This document shows positions 7,785-17,904 of a stretch of 64,000 bases of DNA, piece after piece. Source of the DNA: Algibacter lectus. Lineage in GTDB: Bacteria; Bacteroidota; Bacteroidia; Flavobacteriales; Flavobacteriaceae. A program made the position numbers and the translations under genes. The stretch covers positions 99,900 through 163,899 of the forward strand of contig NZ_FOLN01000011.1 of the NCBI RefSeq assembly GCF_900112395.1. Direction: 5' to 3'. Every line of letters begins with the position of its first letter. Position 1 is the stretch's first letter. The notes under the pieces are model-generated. The model had not been told where the DNA came from and ran no database searches. It saw nothing but the letters and a program-made list of their open reading frames with translations.

Positions 7785-9698
7785 ATGCAAACAGAACCAA
7801 TTAAATACAGAGAAGCCGGTAAATTTGAAGAAACACGTTTTGAGAAAATACATAATGTTATTTTCGAATCTTCGCAAGATGCTTCAATTATCGTTGCTCA
7901 AGAAATAGCTACTTTAATTAAAGAAAAAAGCGCAGCAAACAAACCTTGTGTTTTAGGTCTTGCAACTGGGTCTTCGCCTATAAAAGTTTACGAAGAACTT
8001 GTAAGAATGCACAAAGAAGAAGGTTTAAGTTTTGCTAACGTGGTATCTTTTAATTTGGATGAATATTATCCAATGGATAAAAACAACATCCAAAGTTACT
8101 ATTACTTCATGCACGAGCATTTGTTTAATCATGTTGATATTCTTCCTGAAAATGTTAACGTTCCAAATGGTACAGTAAGCCCAGAAGATTTACATCAATA
8201 TTGCATTGATTACGAAAACAAAATTACAGAACTTGGAGGTTTAGATTTCCAATTACTAGGTATAGGTAGAACAGGTCATGTTGGTTTTAACGAACCTGGA
8301 TCGCACTTTAATTCTAGAACACGAAGCATTATTTTAGATCACATTACAAGAGCCGATGCGGCACCTTCATTCTTAGGTATCGATAATGTGCCTAGAAAAG
8401 CTATTACAATGGGTGTTGGTACCGTAAGAAGTGCTAAGCGTATTGTTTTATTAGGTTGGGGTTTAAATAAAGCTAGTATTTTAAAAGAAACTATTGAAGG
8501 TGAAATTACAGGGCAAGTTCCTGCAACATACTTACAAGAACATGATAATACTACATTTGTTCTAGATCAAGGTGCAGCGGCAGAACTTACTCGTGTTAAA
8601 ACACCATGGTTAGTAGCGTCTTGTAAATGGACCGAAGAGTTAGAACTTAGAGCTGTTGTTTGGTTAAGCCAATTAACAGGTAAACCTTTCTTGAAATTAA
8701 CCGACAAAGATTATAACGATAACGGCATGTCCGATTTGTTAGTTGAAGAAGGTTCTGCATACGATTTAAACATTAAAATGTTTAATAAAATGCAAAAAAC
8801 CATTACTGGTTGGCCAGGTGGAAAACCTAATGCAGACGACTCTAATCGTCCAGAAAGAGCAACTCCAGAAAGAAAACGTGTTATTATTTTTAGTCCACAT
8901 CCAGATGATGATGTTATCTCTATGGGCGGTACTTTCGATAGATTAGTACAGCAAGGACACGATGTGCATATTGCATACCAAACCTCTGGAAACATTGCTG
9001 TTTCTGATGAAGAAGCTTTAAAATTTGCTGAAATAGCAAAAACATTTAACGCAGATGCTAAAGAACCTCAAGCTATTATAGATTACCTAAACGATAAAAC
9101 AGGTAATGAAATAGACTCTCTTGAAGTAAGAAAACTAAAAGCACTTATTAGAAGAAGTGAATCTCTTGGAGCTACACGCTACTTTGGATTAGACGATGAC
9201 CACGTTCACTTTTTAGACCTTCCTTTTTACGAAACAGGAACTATAAAAAAGAATAATTTAGGTCAAGATGATATTGCCATTGTATGCGAATTAATAGACA
9301 CTATTAAGCCTCACCAAATATATGCCGCCGGCGATTTAGCCGATCCACATGGTACTCACAAAGTTTGTTTAGACGCCATTTTTATAGCCTTAAAAGCTTT
9401 AAAAAGCAATAGCTATATGGACGATTGCTGGGTTTGGTTATACCGTGGTGCATGGCACGAATGGGAATCTTACGAGATTGAAATGGCTGTACCAATGAGT
9501 CCAGACCAAGTTTTAAGAAAAAGACATGCTATATTTTATCACCAATCGCAAAAGGATGGTGTTATGTTTCAAGGAGACGATAACAGAGAATTTTGGGTAA
9601 GAGTTGAAGATAGAAATAGACTAACAGCAAAAAAATACAACGATTTAGGCTTAGCTGATTATGCAGCTATTGAAGCCTTTAAACGTTATCATTTTTAG
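7785..9698 (+). CDS. nagB: Glucosamine-6-phosphate deaminase-like domain fused to a PIG-L/LmbE deacetylase-like domain
   Basis: A cytoplasmic 637-residue two-domain protein with no signal peptide. Residues about 20-300 are NagB-like (ATGSSPIKVYEEL, NLDEYY with D92, GRTGHVGFNEP with H165 and E170). NagB turns glucosamine-6-phosphate into fructose-6-phosphate and ammonia. Residues about 365-600 are PIG-L/LmbE-like, with the zinc motif PHPDDD (H372, D375) and a later candidate metal ligand H525; this family removes N-acetyl groups from amino sugars. The family's catalytic Asp in the N-D-G-H motif (Asp141 in E. coli) is Thr163 here. The fusion architecture is, as far as I recall, found elsewhere in Bacteroidota. 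One attractive inference is that the two domains deacetylate and deaminate GlcNAc-derived sugar in sequence. It has its own promoter-like element. Confidence 0.88.
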   Translation: MQTEPIKYREAGKFEETRFEKIHNVIFESSQDASIIVAQEIATLIKEKSAANKPCVLGLATGSSPIKVYEELVRMHKEEGLSFANVVSFNLDEYYPMDKNNIQSYYYFMHEHLFNHVDILPENVNVPNGTVSPEDLHQYCIDYENKITELGGLDFQLLGIGRTGHVGFNEPGSHFNSRTRSIILDHITRADAAPSFLGIDNVPRKAITMGVGTVRSAKRIVLLGWGLNKASILKETIEGEITGQVPATYLQEHDNTTFVLDQGAAAELTRVKTPWLVASCKWTEELELRAVVWLSQLTGKPFLKLTDKDYNDNGMSDLLVEEGSAYDLNIKMFNKMQKTITGWPGGKPNADDSNRPERATPERKRVIIFSPHPDDDVISMGGTFDRLVQQGHDVHIAYQTSGNIAVSDEEALKFAEIAKTFNADAKEPQAIIDYLNDKTGNEIDSLEVRKLKALIRRSESLGATRYFGLDDDHVHFLDLPFYETGTIKKNNLGQDDIAIVCELIDTIKPHQIYAAGDLADPHGTHKVCLDAIFIALKALKSNSYMDDCWVWLYRGAWHEWESYEIEMAVPMSPDQVLRKRHAIFYHQSQKDGVMFQGDDNREFWVRVEDRNRLTAKKYNDLGLADYAAIEAFKRYHF

Positions 9699-9732
9699 GA
9701 TTTATTAATAGCAAATAAAACCAACCAAGGTC

Positions 9733-10443
9733 TTATATAGAGGAGTTCAATATTTTTTGTTTAACTTCTTCAACATAAGACCTTCCTATTACATACCTAA
9801 GCCCTTCTATTTCTACACTATTGCCTTCTACAGCATCAATTTTATCAATAGCTACGGTATAAGATCTATGAATTCTAATAAAATCATTAGAAGGTAATAA
9901 ATTAGTAAAATCTGATAATGTACTGTGGATAATATATTTCCCCGTAAGGGTATTTATTTTTAAATAATCTTTTAAAGATTCTACGGTTAAGATTTCATCT
10001 AAAAAGATTTTTTTCATTTTCTTCTTATCAATTTTAACAAAGATATATGGTCTATCTTTAGAGGTATCTACTATTACTTTGTTATTCTCTAACCTCCTAT
10101 TCACCTTATTTAAGGCCTTCATAAACCTCGGAAATTCTATAGGTTTAATAAGGTAATCTAGAACATCTAGTTCGTAGGTTTCTACAGCAAACTCATCATA
10201 AGCACTTGTAATAATTAAAAGTGGCGGATTCTCTAAACTCTTAATAAAGTTTAAACCATCGAGTACAGGCATGTTAATATCCAAAAATATAACATCTACC
10301 GTGTTACTCTTTAAAAAATTTAAACCATCAATAGCATTACTAAATGTATTAATAAGTTCAAAATCTTCTATTTGCTCCAAATAGTTTTTAATGACATTTA
10401 TAGCAAGAGGTTCGTCGTCTATTATTAAGCATTTTACCTTCAT
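9733..10443 (-). CDS. LytTR-family response regulator
   Basis: A 236-residue transcription regulator. Residues 1-120 form a receiver domain (IIDDEP, phosphorylatable D55 in VIFLDINMP, the conserved Lys in LIKP). Residues about 135-235 are a LytTR DNA-binding domain (ESLKDYLKI, FIRIHRSYTVAIDKI). It lies 15 bp downstream of the matching histidine kinase and ends 34 bp from the convergent nagB gene. LytTR proteins bind short direct repeats. Its place between two glycan-catabolic blocks makes it a candidate controller of the region, but nothing in the sequence proves the target. Confidence 0.93.
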   Translation of the reverse strand: MKVKCLIIDDEPLAINVIKNYLEQIEDFELINTFSNAIDGLNFLKSNTVDVIFLDINMPVLDGLNFIKSLENPPLLIITSAYDEFAVETYELDVLDYLIKPIEFPRFMKALNKVNRRLENNKVIVDTSKDRPYIFVKIDKKKMKKIFLDEILTVESLKDYLKINTLTGKYIIHSTLSDFTNLLPSNDFIRIHRSYTVAIDKIDAVEGNSVEIEGLRYVIGRSYVEEVKQKILNSSI

Positions 10444-10458
10444 GAGTTTGTATTAGTT

Positions 10459-11547
10459 TTAAGAGACTTTTATTTTAAGCTTAACAACAAACATGTCATC
10501 ATCACTTTTAATATCTAATTTATAATCATTTTTTTCATAGCCTAATGCTAATCGTTTCTTCACGTTTTCTAAACCAATCCCACTAGATTCAGAAAACGTT
10601 TCCTGATACTCTGTAATTACAGGCATAGGATTTGAAATCGTAAAATACAGAAAATCTTCTTTAATAGATAAATCAATTTCAATTTTAACTTCTCCTATAT
10701 TTTTGTGTACACCATGTTTAAACGCATTTTCTATAAAAGAAAGCAATATTATAGGTGCAATTTCCTTATCGGAAATATCTCCAGAAATAGACATATCTAT
10801 CTCTAATTGATCATTATGCCTAACGCGTTCTAGGTCTAAATAATTTTGAATACAAAGAATTTCGGCTTCTAAAGATTGGCGTTTATTTTTTGTTTCATAA
10901 AGCAGATATCTCATCAATTCTGCCAATTTTAAAATGATTTTTGGCGTTTTTTTCGATTTCTCTACAGATAACGAGTAAATATTATTTAAAGTATTGAAGA
11001 AAAAATGCGGTGAAATTTGAGTTTTTAGAAATAATAATTCGGTTTCTAATTGTGTTTTTTCAAGATCTGCAACACGCTTATGTTCTTCTAAAAAATCTAA
11101 AGTAATTTTAATGGCGGTAACAAACGTAACCACATAAAGTTCTCCAAACATCATATCTATGGTATAATTTAACGATAGATTTGTAATGGTTGCAGGACCT
11201 TCTGGCCATACATTTTGATTTACCATAAAGTATGTTAAATTGAACTTTACCACTACCATAATAAAGATAGCCGATAGCATAATTACAATATAAGATACGT
11301 ACTTTTTCTTAAAGGCAAGCTTAGGCATTAGCACATAAATATTAAGGTAACATAATATCATGTGTATCGGAAAACCAAGCGTATTTGTTTTTAAAGAGTA
11401 CCAATAAGGGAACTCTAAAACGCCTTCAAATGAAACATCGTCAAAGTAACTACCCCAACGTAAAGTGTTTAGAGTAAAGTATCCTAACCAAAAAAGAATA
11501 TGATGTTTTAAGGATACTTTGTAGAGGTGATTTGATATAAAATCCAC
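10459..11547 (-). CDS. LytS/YehU-like membrane sensor histidine kinase
   Basis: A 362-residue sensor. Four predicted membrane helices (about residues 12-30, 58-76, 84-104, 130-152) precede a His_kinase domain with the LytS-type motif QISPHFFFNTLNNIYS (H181 is the phosphorylation site) and an ATPase domain (FIENAFKHGVHK, SGIGLENVKKRL). It has no large sensory domain outside the membrane, so the stimulus is unclear. The start is a GTG at 11547; I found no in-frame ATG nearby. It is co-transcribed with the LytTR regulator and divergent from the GH92 gene at 11674. Confidence 0.92.
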   Translation of the reverse strand: MDFISNHLYKVSLKHHILFWLGYFTLNTLRWGSYFDDVSFEGVLEFPYWYSLKTNTLGFPIHMILCYLNIYVLMPKLAFKKKYVSYIVIMLSAIFIMVVVKFNLTYFMVNQNVWPEGPATITNLSLNYTIDMMFGELYVVTFVTAIKITLDFLEEHKRVADLEKTQLETELLFLKTQISPHFFFNTLNNIYSLSVEKSKKTPKIILKLAELMRYLLYETKNKRQSLEAEILCIQNYLDLERVRHNDQLEIDMSISGDISDKEIAPIILLSFIENAFKHGVHKNIGEVKIEIDLSIKEDFLYFTISNPMPVITEYQETFSESSGIGLENVKKRLALGYEKNDYKLDIKSDDDMFVVKLKIKVS

Positions 11548-11673
11548 GAGAGTAAAATAAAATTAGAGGTATTTTTTGATGTTTACCTGAGTTAATGCGT
11601 TATCCGTCTAAATAACTTTTAATATTCGCTAAATTTATGAAAATTTAAATAATTAAACCGCTTAAATCATTTT

Positions 11674-13929
11674 ATGAAAAACTTTACTCTACTTTTTCTC
11701 GCTACCTTTTTAATCATTAGTTGTAACAAAAGTACCGAAAAAAAACAAGCTAAAAATGATTCTATAACCAAACATGTAAACCCTTTTATAGGTACAGGTG
11801 GTCATGGTCATACTTACCCTGGTGCAACAGTACCTTTCGGAATGTTACAAGTAAGTCCGGTAAACGGGAAAAGCAGTTGGGACTGGTGTTCTGGTTATCA
11901 TTACTCCGATTCTATTGCTGTTGGTTTTAGTCATTTAAGTTTAAGTGGAACAGGTATTGGCGATCTAGCCGATGTTTTATTTATGCCAGTGAATAAAGCT
12001 GTAGACATCACGAACACACCAAAATCACGAGATTCATTAAGTTATAAGTCGACTTACAACCATAACAACGAGAAAGCTACTCCGGGTTATTATCAAGTTT
12101 TTCTTGAAGACCATGATATTAATGTAGAATTAACAACATCGTTACGCACAGCGTACCACAAATACACCTTTAAACCTGCCGATACACAAACGGTAGTAGT
12201 AAACTTAGGTTTTGGGATTAACTGGGATAAAGCCACAGAGACCTCTATAAAAATTGAAGACGAACATACCATAAGCGGTTACCGTTACAGCACAGGTTGG
12301 GCCAGAAACCAAAAAGTGTTTTTTGTTGCTAAATTCTCTAAACCTATTACAAAACAGACTTTAGTTTCAGATAAAGAAATCATTGAAAATAATGTTGCCA
12401 CAGGAATACAAACAGCAACACAATTGTTCTTTAAAGCAGATGACAACAATGAATTACTTGCAAAAGTAGCCTTATCATCAGTAAGTATAGACAATGCAAA
12501 AGGTAATTTAGAAGCCGATGGTTTTAATTTTGAAACCGTTAAAAAACAGGCAGAATCTACTTGGGAAACAGCGCTTTCTAAAATAAAAGTAGAGACTGAA
12601 ATAGATTCTTTAAAAACTATTTTCTACACCGCAATGTATCATGCACAATTAGCGCCTGTTACCTTCAGTGATAAAAATGGTCAATTTAGAAAAGAGAACG
12701 ATAGCATAGTTACTGCTACAAATTACACCGCATACTCTACCCTATCACTTTGGGATACATTTAGAGCAGAACATCCCTTACTTACTCTAATTGCACCAGA
12801 TAAAGTTTCAGATATTACCAACACCATGTTGGCTTATTATGAAACTAAAAAGATTCTTCCGGTTTGGACGCTTTACGGCAATGAAACCAACACCATGACG
12901 GGCTACCACTCTATTCCCGTAATTGTTGAAGCTTACTTAAAAGGTATTCGGGGTTTTGATGCTGAAAAGGCATACGAAGCCATGAAAACTACCATGATGC
13001 AGGATGAACGTGGTTTAAAATTTTATAAAGAATTTGGATACATCCCTTATAATTTATTAGATGAATCGGTTACTATAACACTTGAATATGCTTATGATGA
13101 TTGGTGCGTGGCACAAATGGCAAAGGCTTTAGGAAAAACAGAAGATTACAATTATTTCTCAGAACGCTCAGAAGCTTACAAATTTTTATTTGATAATGAG
13201 TCGGGCTTTATGCGAGGAAAATCTGAAAACGGAAAATCTTGGAATACCCCTTTCGATCCTAAATATTCTAACCACAGAGAACATACAGATTATACAGAAG
13301 GTAACGCTTGGCAACACAGTTGGTTTGTACCACACAACGTAGAAAACTTTATTGAACTACACGGCAGTAACGATATATTTACCGACCGCTTAGAGCAATT
13401 ATTTACTGAAAGTTCTGAAATTACAGGAAGTAATACATCTGCTGATATTTCTGGTTTAATTGGGCAATATGCTCATGGAAACGAACCGAGTCATCATATT
13501 GCTTACATGTTTAATCATGCCGATAAACCTTGGCGCACACAATATTGGTCGCGCTATATTTTAGACACGCAATACAACACCACACCTAACGGATTAAGTG
13601 GTAATGAAGATTGTGGACAAATGAGTGCTTGGTATGCTTTAAGTTCTATTGGTTTATACCCAATGAATCCGGCTTCTACCGAATACGAAATTGGAAGCCC
13701 TATTTTTGATAAAGCGATCATTAATCTTTCAGAAAACAAAAGTTTTACTATTGAAGCAGAACATGTTTCAGCCGAAAATATTTACATACAATCTGCCACT
13801 CTTAATGGCAGTCCTTTCAATCAATCCCTCATTTCTCACAAAACCCTTTTAGAAGGTGGAACACTTCATTTCACAATGGGAAATACACCAAACAAATCGT
13901 GGGGAATTAACACAAACAACGCAAAATAA
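11674..13929 (+). CDS. GH92 alpha-mannosidase, lipoprotein
   Basis: Exo-alpha-mannosidase of the calcium-dependent GH92 family that trims mannose from N-glycan arms. The 751-residue protein has a lipobox (FLIISC), the N-terminal beta-sandwich (HVNPFIGTGGHGHTYPGATVPFGM) and an alpha6/alpha6 domain. Family motifs are HGNEPSHH (E604, likely general acid) and GNEDCGQMSAWY (D646, likely base). It starts the 43-kb same-strand cluster and its stop codon overlaps the start of the symporter gene (TAATG). A paralogue at 19021 shares both motifs, so the two probably cut similar linkages. Linkage preference cannot be read from sequence alone. Confidence 0.93.
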   Translation: MKNFTLLFLATFLIISCNKSTEKKQAKNDSITKHVNPFIGTGGHGHTYPGATVPFGMLQVSPVNGKSSWDWCSGYHYSDSIAVGFSHLSLSGTGIGDLADVLFMPVNKAVDITNTPKSRDSLSYKSTYNHNNEKATPGYYQVFLEDHDINVELTTSLRTAYHKYTFKPADTQTVVVNLGFGINWDKATETSIKIEDEHTISGYRYSTGWARNQKVFFVAKFSKPITKQTLVSDKEIIENNVATGIQTATQLFFKADDNNELLAKVALSSVSIDNAKGNLEADGFNFETVKKQAESTWETALSKIKVETEIDSLKTIFYTAMYHAQLAPVTFSDKNGQFRKENDSIVTATNYTAYSTLSLWDTFRAEHPLLTLIAPDKVSDITNTMLAYYETKKILPVWTLYGNETNTMTGYHSIPVIVEAYLKGIRGFDAEKAYEAMKTTMMQDERGLKFYKEFGYIPYNLLDESVTITLEYAYDDWCVAQMAKALGKTEDYNYFSERSEAYKFLFDNESGFMRGKSENGKSWNTPFDPKYSNHREHTDYTEGNAWQHSWFVPHNVENFIELHGSNDIFTDRLEQLFTESSEITGSNTSADISGLIGQYAHGNEPSHHIAYMFNHADKPWRTQYWSRYILDTQYNTTPNGLSGNEDCGQMSAWYALSSIGLYPMNPASTEYEIGSPIFDKAIINLSENKSFTIEAEHVSAENIYIQSATLNGSPFNQSLISHKTLLEGGTLHFTMGNTPNKSWGINTNNAK

Positions 13930-15827
13930 TGCATAGTATAGATGTAATAATAATTGTACTCTATATCCTATTAACCCTCGGTGTTGGTATTTGGATATCT
14001 AAACGTGCATCAAAAGGTTTAGACTCTTATTTTTTAGGAGGAAAAAGTATAAAATGGTACTACCTAGGGCTTAGTAATGGCTCCGGAATGTTCGATGTTT
14101 CGGGTACCGCCTGGATGGTTGGTTTACTCTTTTTATATGGTGCCAAAAGTTTCATGTTTATGTGGATGTGGCCAATATGGAATCAAATTTTCATCATGGT
14201 TTTCCTTGCCGTTTGGATTAGACGTTCTAACATCATGACGGGTTCAGAATGGATATTAACACGTTTTGGCGATGATAGAGCTGGCCGAGCTTCACACCTA
14301 ATTGTGGCTATATTTGCTATTGTAGCTTCCGTAGGTTTTATTGCTTACTTCTTTGAAGGTGTTGGTAAATTTATGTCGGTTATTTTACCCTGGGATATTC
14401 CTTTTATTTTAAACGATGCTGTGCTACTAACTTCAAGTCAGAGTTATGCATTAATCATTATATTTTTAACCACTATTTACACCATTAAAGGCGGTATGTT
14501 TTCGGTAGTTGCTACCGAAGTTTTACAATACGGCATCATGGTTTTATCAGGTGTATTAATTGCTATTTATGCTTTCGTTTCGGTATCCGATGTGGAAATA
14601 AATAATATCATTTCTACGGAATGGAGTACTATTTTCTTCGGAAATTCTATTGAAGGCTCTTGGACCGGAAAACTCACTGCATTCAACGATTTGGTAGACA
14701 CACAAGGTTACAAAATGTTCGGTGCTTTTATTGGCATGTGCTTGTTTAAAGGCTTTTTTGCAAGTATTGCTGGCCCAACACCAAGTTACGATATGCAACG
14801 TATATTATCGACACGCTCGGTAAAAGAAGCCGCATACATGAGTGGTTTTACAAACCTTATTTTATTTATTCCGCGCTATTTACTTATTGCAGGTATTGTT
14901 GTTTTAGCTTTAGTATACTTAGCGCCATCTTTGGCAGCTTCACCCACATTAAGCTTAGACGATTTAGAAATTATATTACCTACCGTAATTAACAACCACG
15001 TTCCTGTTGGAATTAAAGGTTTATTACTTGCTGGGCTTTTAGCTGCGTTTATGTCAACTTTTTCAGCCTTTGTAAATTCCGGACCGGCTTATGTTGTTAA
15101 CGATATTTACAAAAAATACGTAAAACCAGAAGCCGAACCATCACATTATATTAAAGCCAGTCATATCACCTCTTTTGCTATTGTTATTCTTGGTGTTACT
15201 ATGGGCTTTTTTGCCGAATCTATTAACGCAATAACCTTATGGATTACTAGTGCGCTTTATGGCGGTTACGTAGCATCGAATTTCTTAAAATGGATTTGGT
15301 GGCGTTTTAATGGTTGGGGCTACTTTTGGGGTATGACTTCTGGCTTAATTATTGCGACTATTCAGTTTTTATTAGACATGAATAAATCGAATTTCGAAGT
15401 CGGTTCTTGGCTATACCACTGTGCACACATTGATGTTATTTACATATTTCCAATTATCTTCGCCGTGTCGTTATTGGGGTCTTTTTTAGGTACCTATTTA
15501 ACAGCGCCAACCAATATGGAAACCTTAAAAGCGTTCTACAACAACGTTCGCCCTTGGGGTTGGTGGCATCCGGTTTATAAAGCATTAAAAATAGACGAAC
15601 CTGAGGTCACTAAAAACACAGATTTTAAAGCCGATATGTTAAATTGTCTAGTGGGTATAATCTGGCAATCGAGTATGGTTTTACTGCCAATTTACTTTAT
15701 GATTAGAGATTACCCTAAAAGTTTAATAGCATTGCTTATTTTTATAATCACATCGGTTATTTTAAAATTTACATGGTTAGATAAAGTCCGTCAAATTCCA
15801 GACACCGAAGATTTATCTAACGAATAA
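13929..15827 (+). CDS. Sodium:solute symporter (SSS family)
   Basis: A 632-residue inner-membrane transporter with many hydrophobic helices and SSS signatures in the early helices (FLGGKSIKWYYLGLSNGSGMFD) and the middle (GLLLAGLLAAFMSTFSAFVNS). SSS proteins couple sugar or other solute uptake to sodium. The gene overlaps the GH92 stop by one base and is 24 bp ahead of GH130, which suggests it imports mannose or a Man-GlcNAc disaccharide for the cytoplasmic phosphorylase. That substrate is inferred from position only. Confidence 0.9.
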   Translation: MHSIDVIIIVLYILLTLGVGIWISKRASKGLDSYFLGGKSIKWYYLGLSNGSGMFDVSGTAWMVGLLFLYGAKSFMFMWMWPIWNQIFIMVFLAVWIRRSNIMTGSEWILTRFGDDRAGRASHLIVAIFAIVASVGFIAYFFEGVGKFMSVILPWDIPFILNDAVLLTSSQSYALIIIFLTTIYTIKGGMFSVVATEVLQYGIMVLSGVLIAIYAFVSVSDVEINNIISTEWSTIFFGNSIEGSWTGKLTAFNDLVDTQGYKMFGAFIGMCLFKGFFASIAGPTPSYDMQRILSTRSVKEAAYMSGFTNLILFIPRYLLIAGIVVLALVYLAPSLAASPTLSLDDLEIILPTVINNHVPVGIKGLLLAGLLAAFMSTFSAFVNSGPAYVVNDIYKKYVKPEAEPSHYIKASHITSFAIVILGVTMGFFAESINAITLWITSALYGGYVASNFLKWIWWRFNGWGYFWGMTSGLIIATIQFLLDMNKSNFEVGSWLYHCAHIDVIYIFPIIFAVSLLGSFLGTYLTAPTNMETLKAFYNNVRPWGWWHPVYKALKIDEPEVTKNTDFKADMLNCLVGIIWQSSMVLLPIYFMIRDYPKSLIALLIFIITSVILKFTWLDKVRQIPDTEDLSNE

Positions 15828-15851
15828 CAATTAACTCAAAAGTTGAAAAGA

Positions 15852-16817
15852 ATGAAACAAATCCCTTGGCAAGAAAAACCTAGTCATTGTAATGATGTTA
15901 TGTGGCGTTATAGCGAAAACCCTATTATAGATAGGTATGCCATTCCATCGTCTAATAGTATTTTTAATAGTGCCGTTGTGCCTTTTGAAGATGGTTTTGC
16001 TGGTGTTTTCCGTTGTGATAACAAAGCAGTACAAATGAATATTTTTGCTGGTTTCAGTAAAGACGGCATCAATTGGGATATCGAACATGAGCCTATTAAA
16101 ATGCAGGCCGGAAATACCGAAATGATAGATTCTGATTATAAATACGACCCACGTGTTGTTTTTATTGAAGATCGTTATTGGATTACTTGGTGTAATGGTT
16201 ATAATGGCCCAACCATCGGTATTGGATATACTTTCGATTTTAAAGAGTTTTTTCAATGTGAAAACGCATTTTTACCGTTCAACAGAAATGGTGTTTTGTT
16301 TCCGAAGAAAATAAACGGGAAATTTGCGATGTTAAGCAGACCAAGTGATAATGGCCACACGCCTTTTGGTGATATTTATATTAGTTACAGTCCAGACATG
16401 AAATATTGGGGCGAACATCGTTGCGTTATGAAAGCCACAAACTTTGAAGATAGCGCATGGCAATGTACCAAAATTGGTGCTGGCCCAATCCCTATTTTAA
16501 CCGATGAAGGCTGGCTTATGCTTTACCATGGTGTTATAAATACTTGTAACGGGTTTAGATATGCTATGGGTTCTGCGCTTTTAGAAGAAGACGCTCCAGA
16601 CCAAGTTAAATACAGAACACAACCTTATTTATTAGGTCCTGCCGAAATTTACGAGCAAGTAGGCGATGTACCAAATGTGGTATTCCCATGTGCAGCATTA
16701 CATGATACAGAAGAAGATAAATTGGCCGTATATTATGGCGCTGCAGATACAGTAGTCGCTTTAGCTTTTGGAAAATTAAGCGAAGTGGTAGAATTTACAA
16801 AAAACAACAGTTTATAA
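15852..16817 (+). CDS. GH130 beta-mannoside phosphorylase
   Basis: A 321-residue protein without a signal peptide, so cytoplasmic. GH130 enzymes phosphorolyse beta-mannosidic bonds and give mannose-1-phosphate. The five-bladed propeller motifs are clear: [19 protein letters not shown] near the N-terminus and [13 protein letters not shown], where D99 is the candidate proton donor. The nearby PNGase F-like and aspartylglucosaminidase genes favour the core disaccharide Man-beta-1,4-GlcNAc as substrate, as for the GH130 members of Bacteroides N-glycan pathways. An in-frame TTG at 15843 is an alternative start; ATG at 15852 is preferred. The glucan-type beta-mannosyl-glucose substrate remains possible. 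Confidence 0.9.
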   Translation: MKQIPWQEKPSHCNDVMWRYSENPIIDRYAIPSSNSIFNSAVVPFEDGFAGVFRCDNKAVQMNIFAGFSKDGINWDIEHEPIKMQAGNTEMIDSDYKYDPRVVFIEDRYWITWCNGYNGPTIGIGYTFDFKEFFQCENAFLPFNRNGVLFPKKINGKFAMLSRPSDNGHTPFGDIYISYSPDMKYWGEHRCVMKATNFEDSAWQCTKIGAGPIPILTDEGWLMLYHGVINTCNGFRYAMGSALLEEDAPDQVKYRTQPYLLGPAEIYEQVGDVPNVVFPCAALHDTEEDKLAVYYGAADTVVALAFGKLSEVVEFTKNNSL

Positions 16818-16827
16818 AGCGATACAG

Positions 16828-17898
16828 ATGAAGTTGAAGGTCACATTTTTATGGTTATTAAGTTGTAGCATTTCGGCTTTAAGTTGTGCTCAAGAAGAAA
16901 CAACCACTATTCCCGAAACGTATACCGCTTATAAAACTTCGGAAGCTATAACTATTGATGGTGAATTTAACGAAGATGCTTGGACCAAAGTCGCTTGGAC
17001 CAACCCGTTTATTGATATTGAAGGCAAAAAACAACCTAAGTATAAAACAGAAGTAAAAATGCTTTGGGATGATACTTATTTCTATGTTTTAGCCAAAATG
17101 GACGAGCCACATGTTTGGGGTGATATCACGAAGCGCGATGCCATTATTTTTCATAATAATGACTTTGAAATTTTTATAGATCCAACTGGAGATACTCATA
17201 ATTACTACGAGCTTGAGATAAACGCACTAAACACCGCTTGGGATTTATTTGTAAGCAAACCATATAGAAACAACAACGTGGTGCTAAACGACTGGAATAT
17301 TACTGGTTTAAAATCTGCTGTAAAAGTTAACGGTACCATCAATAACCCAAACGATATCGACAAAGGTTGGGTTCTAGAAATTGCTATTCCTTGGGCAGCT
17401 TATAAAACAGGTTATTTTCATAAAAATGTGCCTACCGATCAATTTTGGCGTGTCAATTTTTCTAGAGTCAATTGGGATCATCAAATTACCAATGGCAAAT
17501 ACGAAAGAAAAAAAGACGCTAACGGCAAATTGTTGCACGAATACAACTGGGTCTGGTCGCCAATGGGTGTTATAAATATGCATGAACCCGAAAAATGGGC
17601 TTATGTTTTATTTTCTTCGGAAGCACCAAAAACAGAAAATACTTTTACCATTCCTCAAGATGATAAACTAAAATGGGAGTTGTATAAACTGTATCGCATA
17701 CAAACCGCACATTTCAAAAAAAATCAAACCTATTTTACTTCCATAGAAGATTTAACGACTTCAGAAATAAAAATAGACAAAAAATTAATAACACCAACTT
17801 TAGAAATGCACAGTACCGGATGGAATATTTCAGTTAAAAGTCCGTTCACAAATAAGGTACTCACCGTTACAGAAGATGGAAAATTTATATCAAAATAA
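16828..17898 (+). CDS. CBM9-like carbohydrate-binding lipoprotein
   Basis: A 356-residue lipoprotein (lipobox SALSC). Residues about 35-240 resemble the family 9 carbohydrate-binding beta-sandwich (ITIDGEFNEDAWTKVAW, then the FHNNDFEIFIDPTGD segment). The remaining C-terminal part is not recognised. Related proteins usually occur in Bacteroidota glycan loci and are thought to bind sugar rather than cleave it; I see no catalytic motif. It sits 10 bp after GH130 and 6 bp before the GHL10-like gene, so the three are probably one transcript. Confidence 0.8.
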   Translation: MKLKVTFLWLLSCSISALSCAQEETTTIPETYTAYKTSEAITIDGEFNEDAWTKVAWTNPFIDIEGKKQPKYKTEVKMLWDDTYFYVLAKMDEPHVWGDITKRDAIIFHNNDFEIFIDPTGDTHNYYELEINALNTAWDLFVSKPYRNNNVVLNDWNITGLKSAVKVNGTINNPNDIDKGWVLEIAIPWAAYKTGYFHKNVPTDQFWRVNFSRVNWDHQITNGKYERKKDANGKLLHEYNWVWSPMGVINMHEPEKWAYVLFSSEAPKTENTFTIPQDDKLKWELYKLYRIQTAHFKKNQTYFTSIEDLTTSEIKIDKKLITPTLEMHSTGWNISVKSPFTNKVLTVTEDGKFISK

Positions 17899-17904
17899 TA
17901 ACTC

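Noticed and set aside
15831..16256. Minus-strand frame of 141 codons
   Set aside because: Fully antisense to GH130, which has all family motifs; composition is that of a shadow frame.
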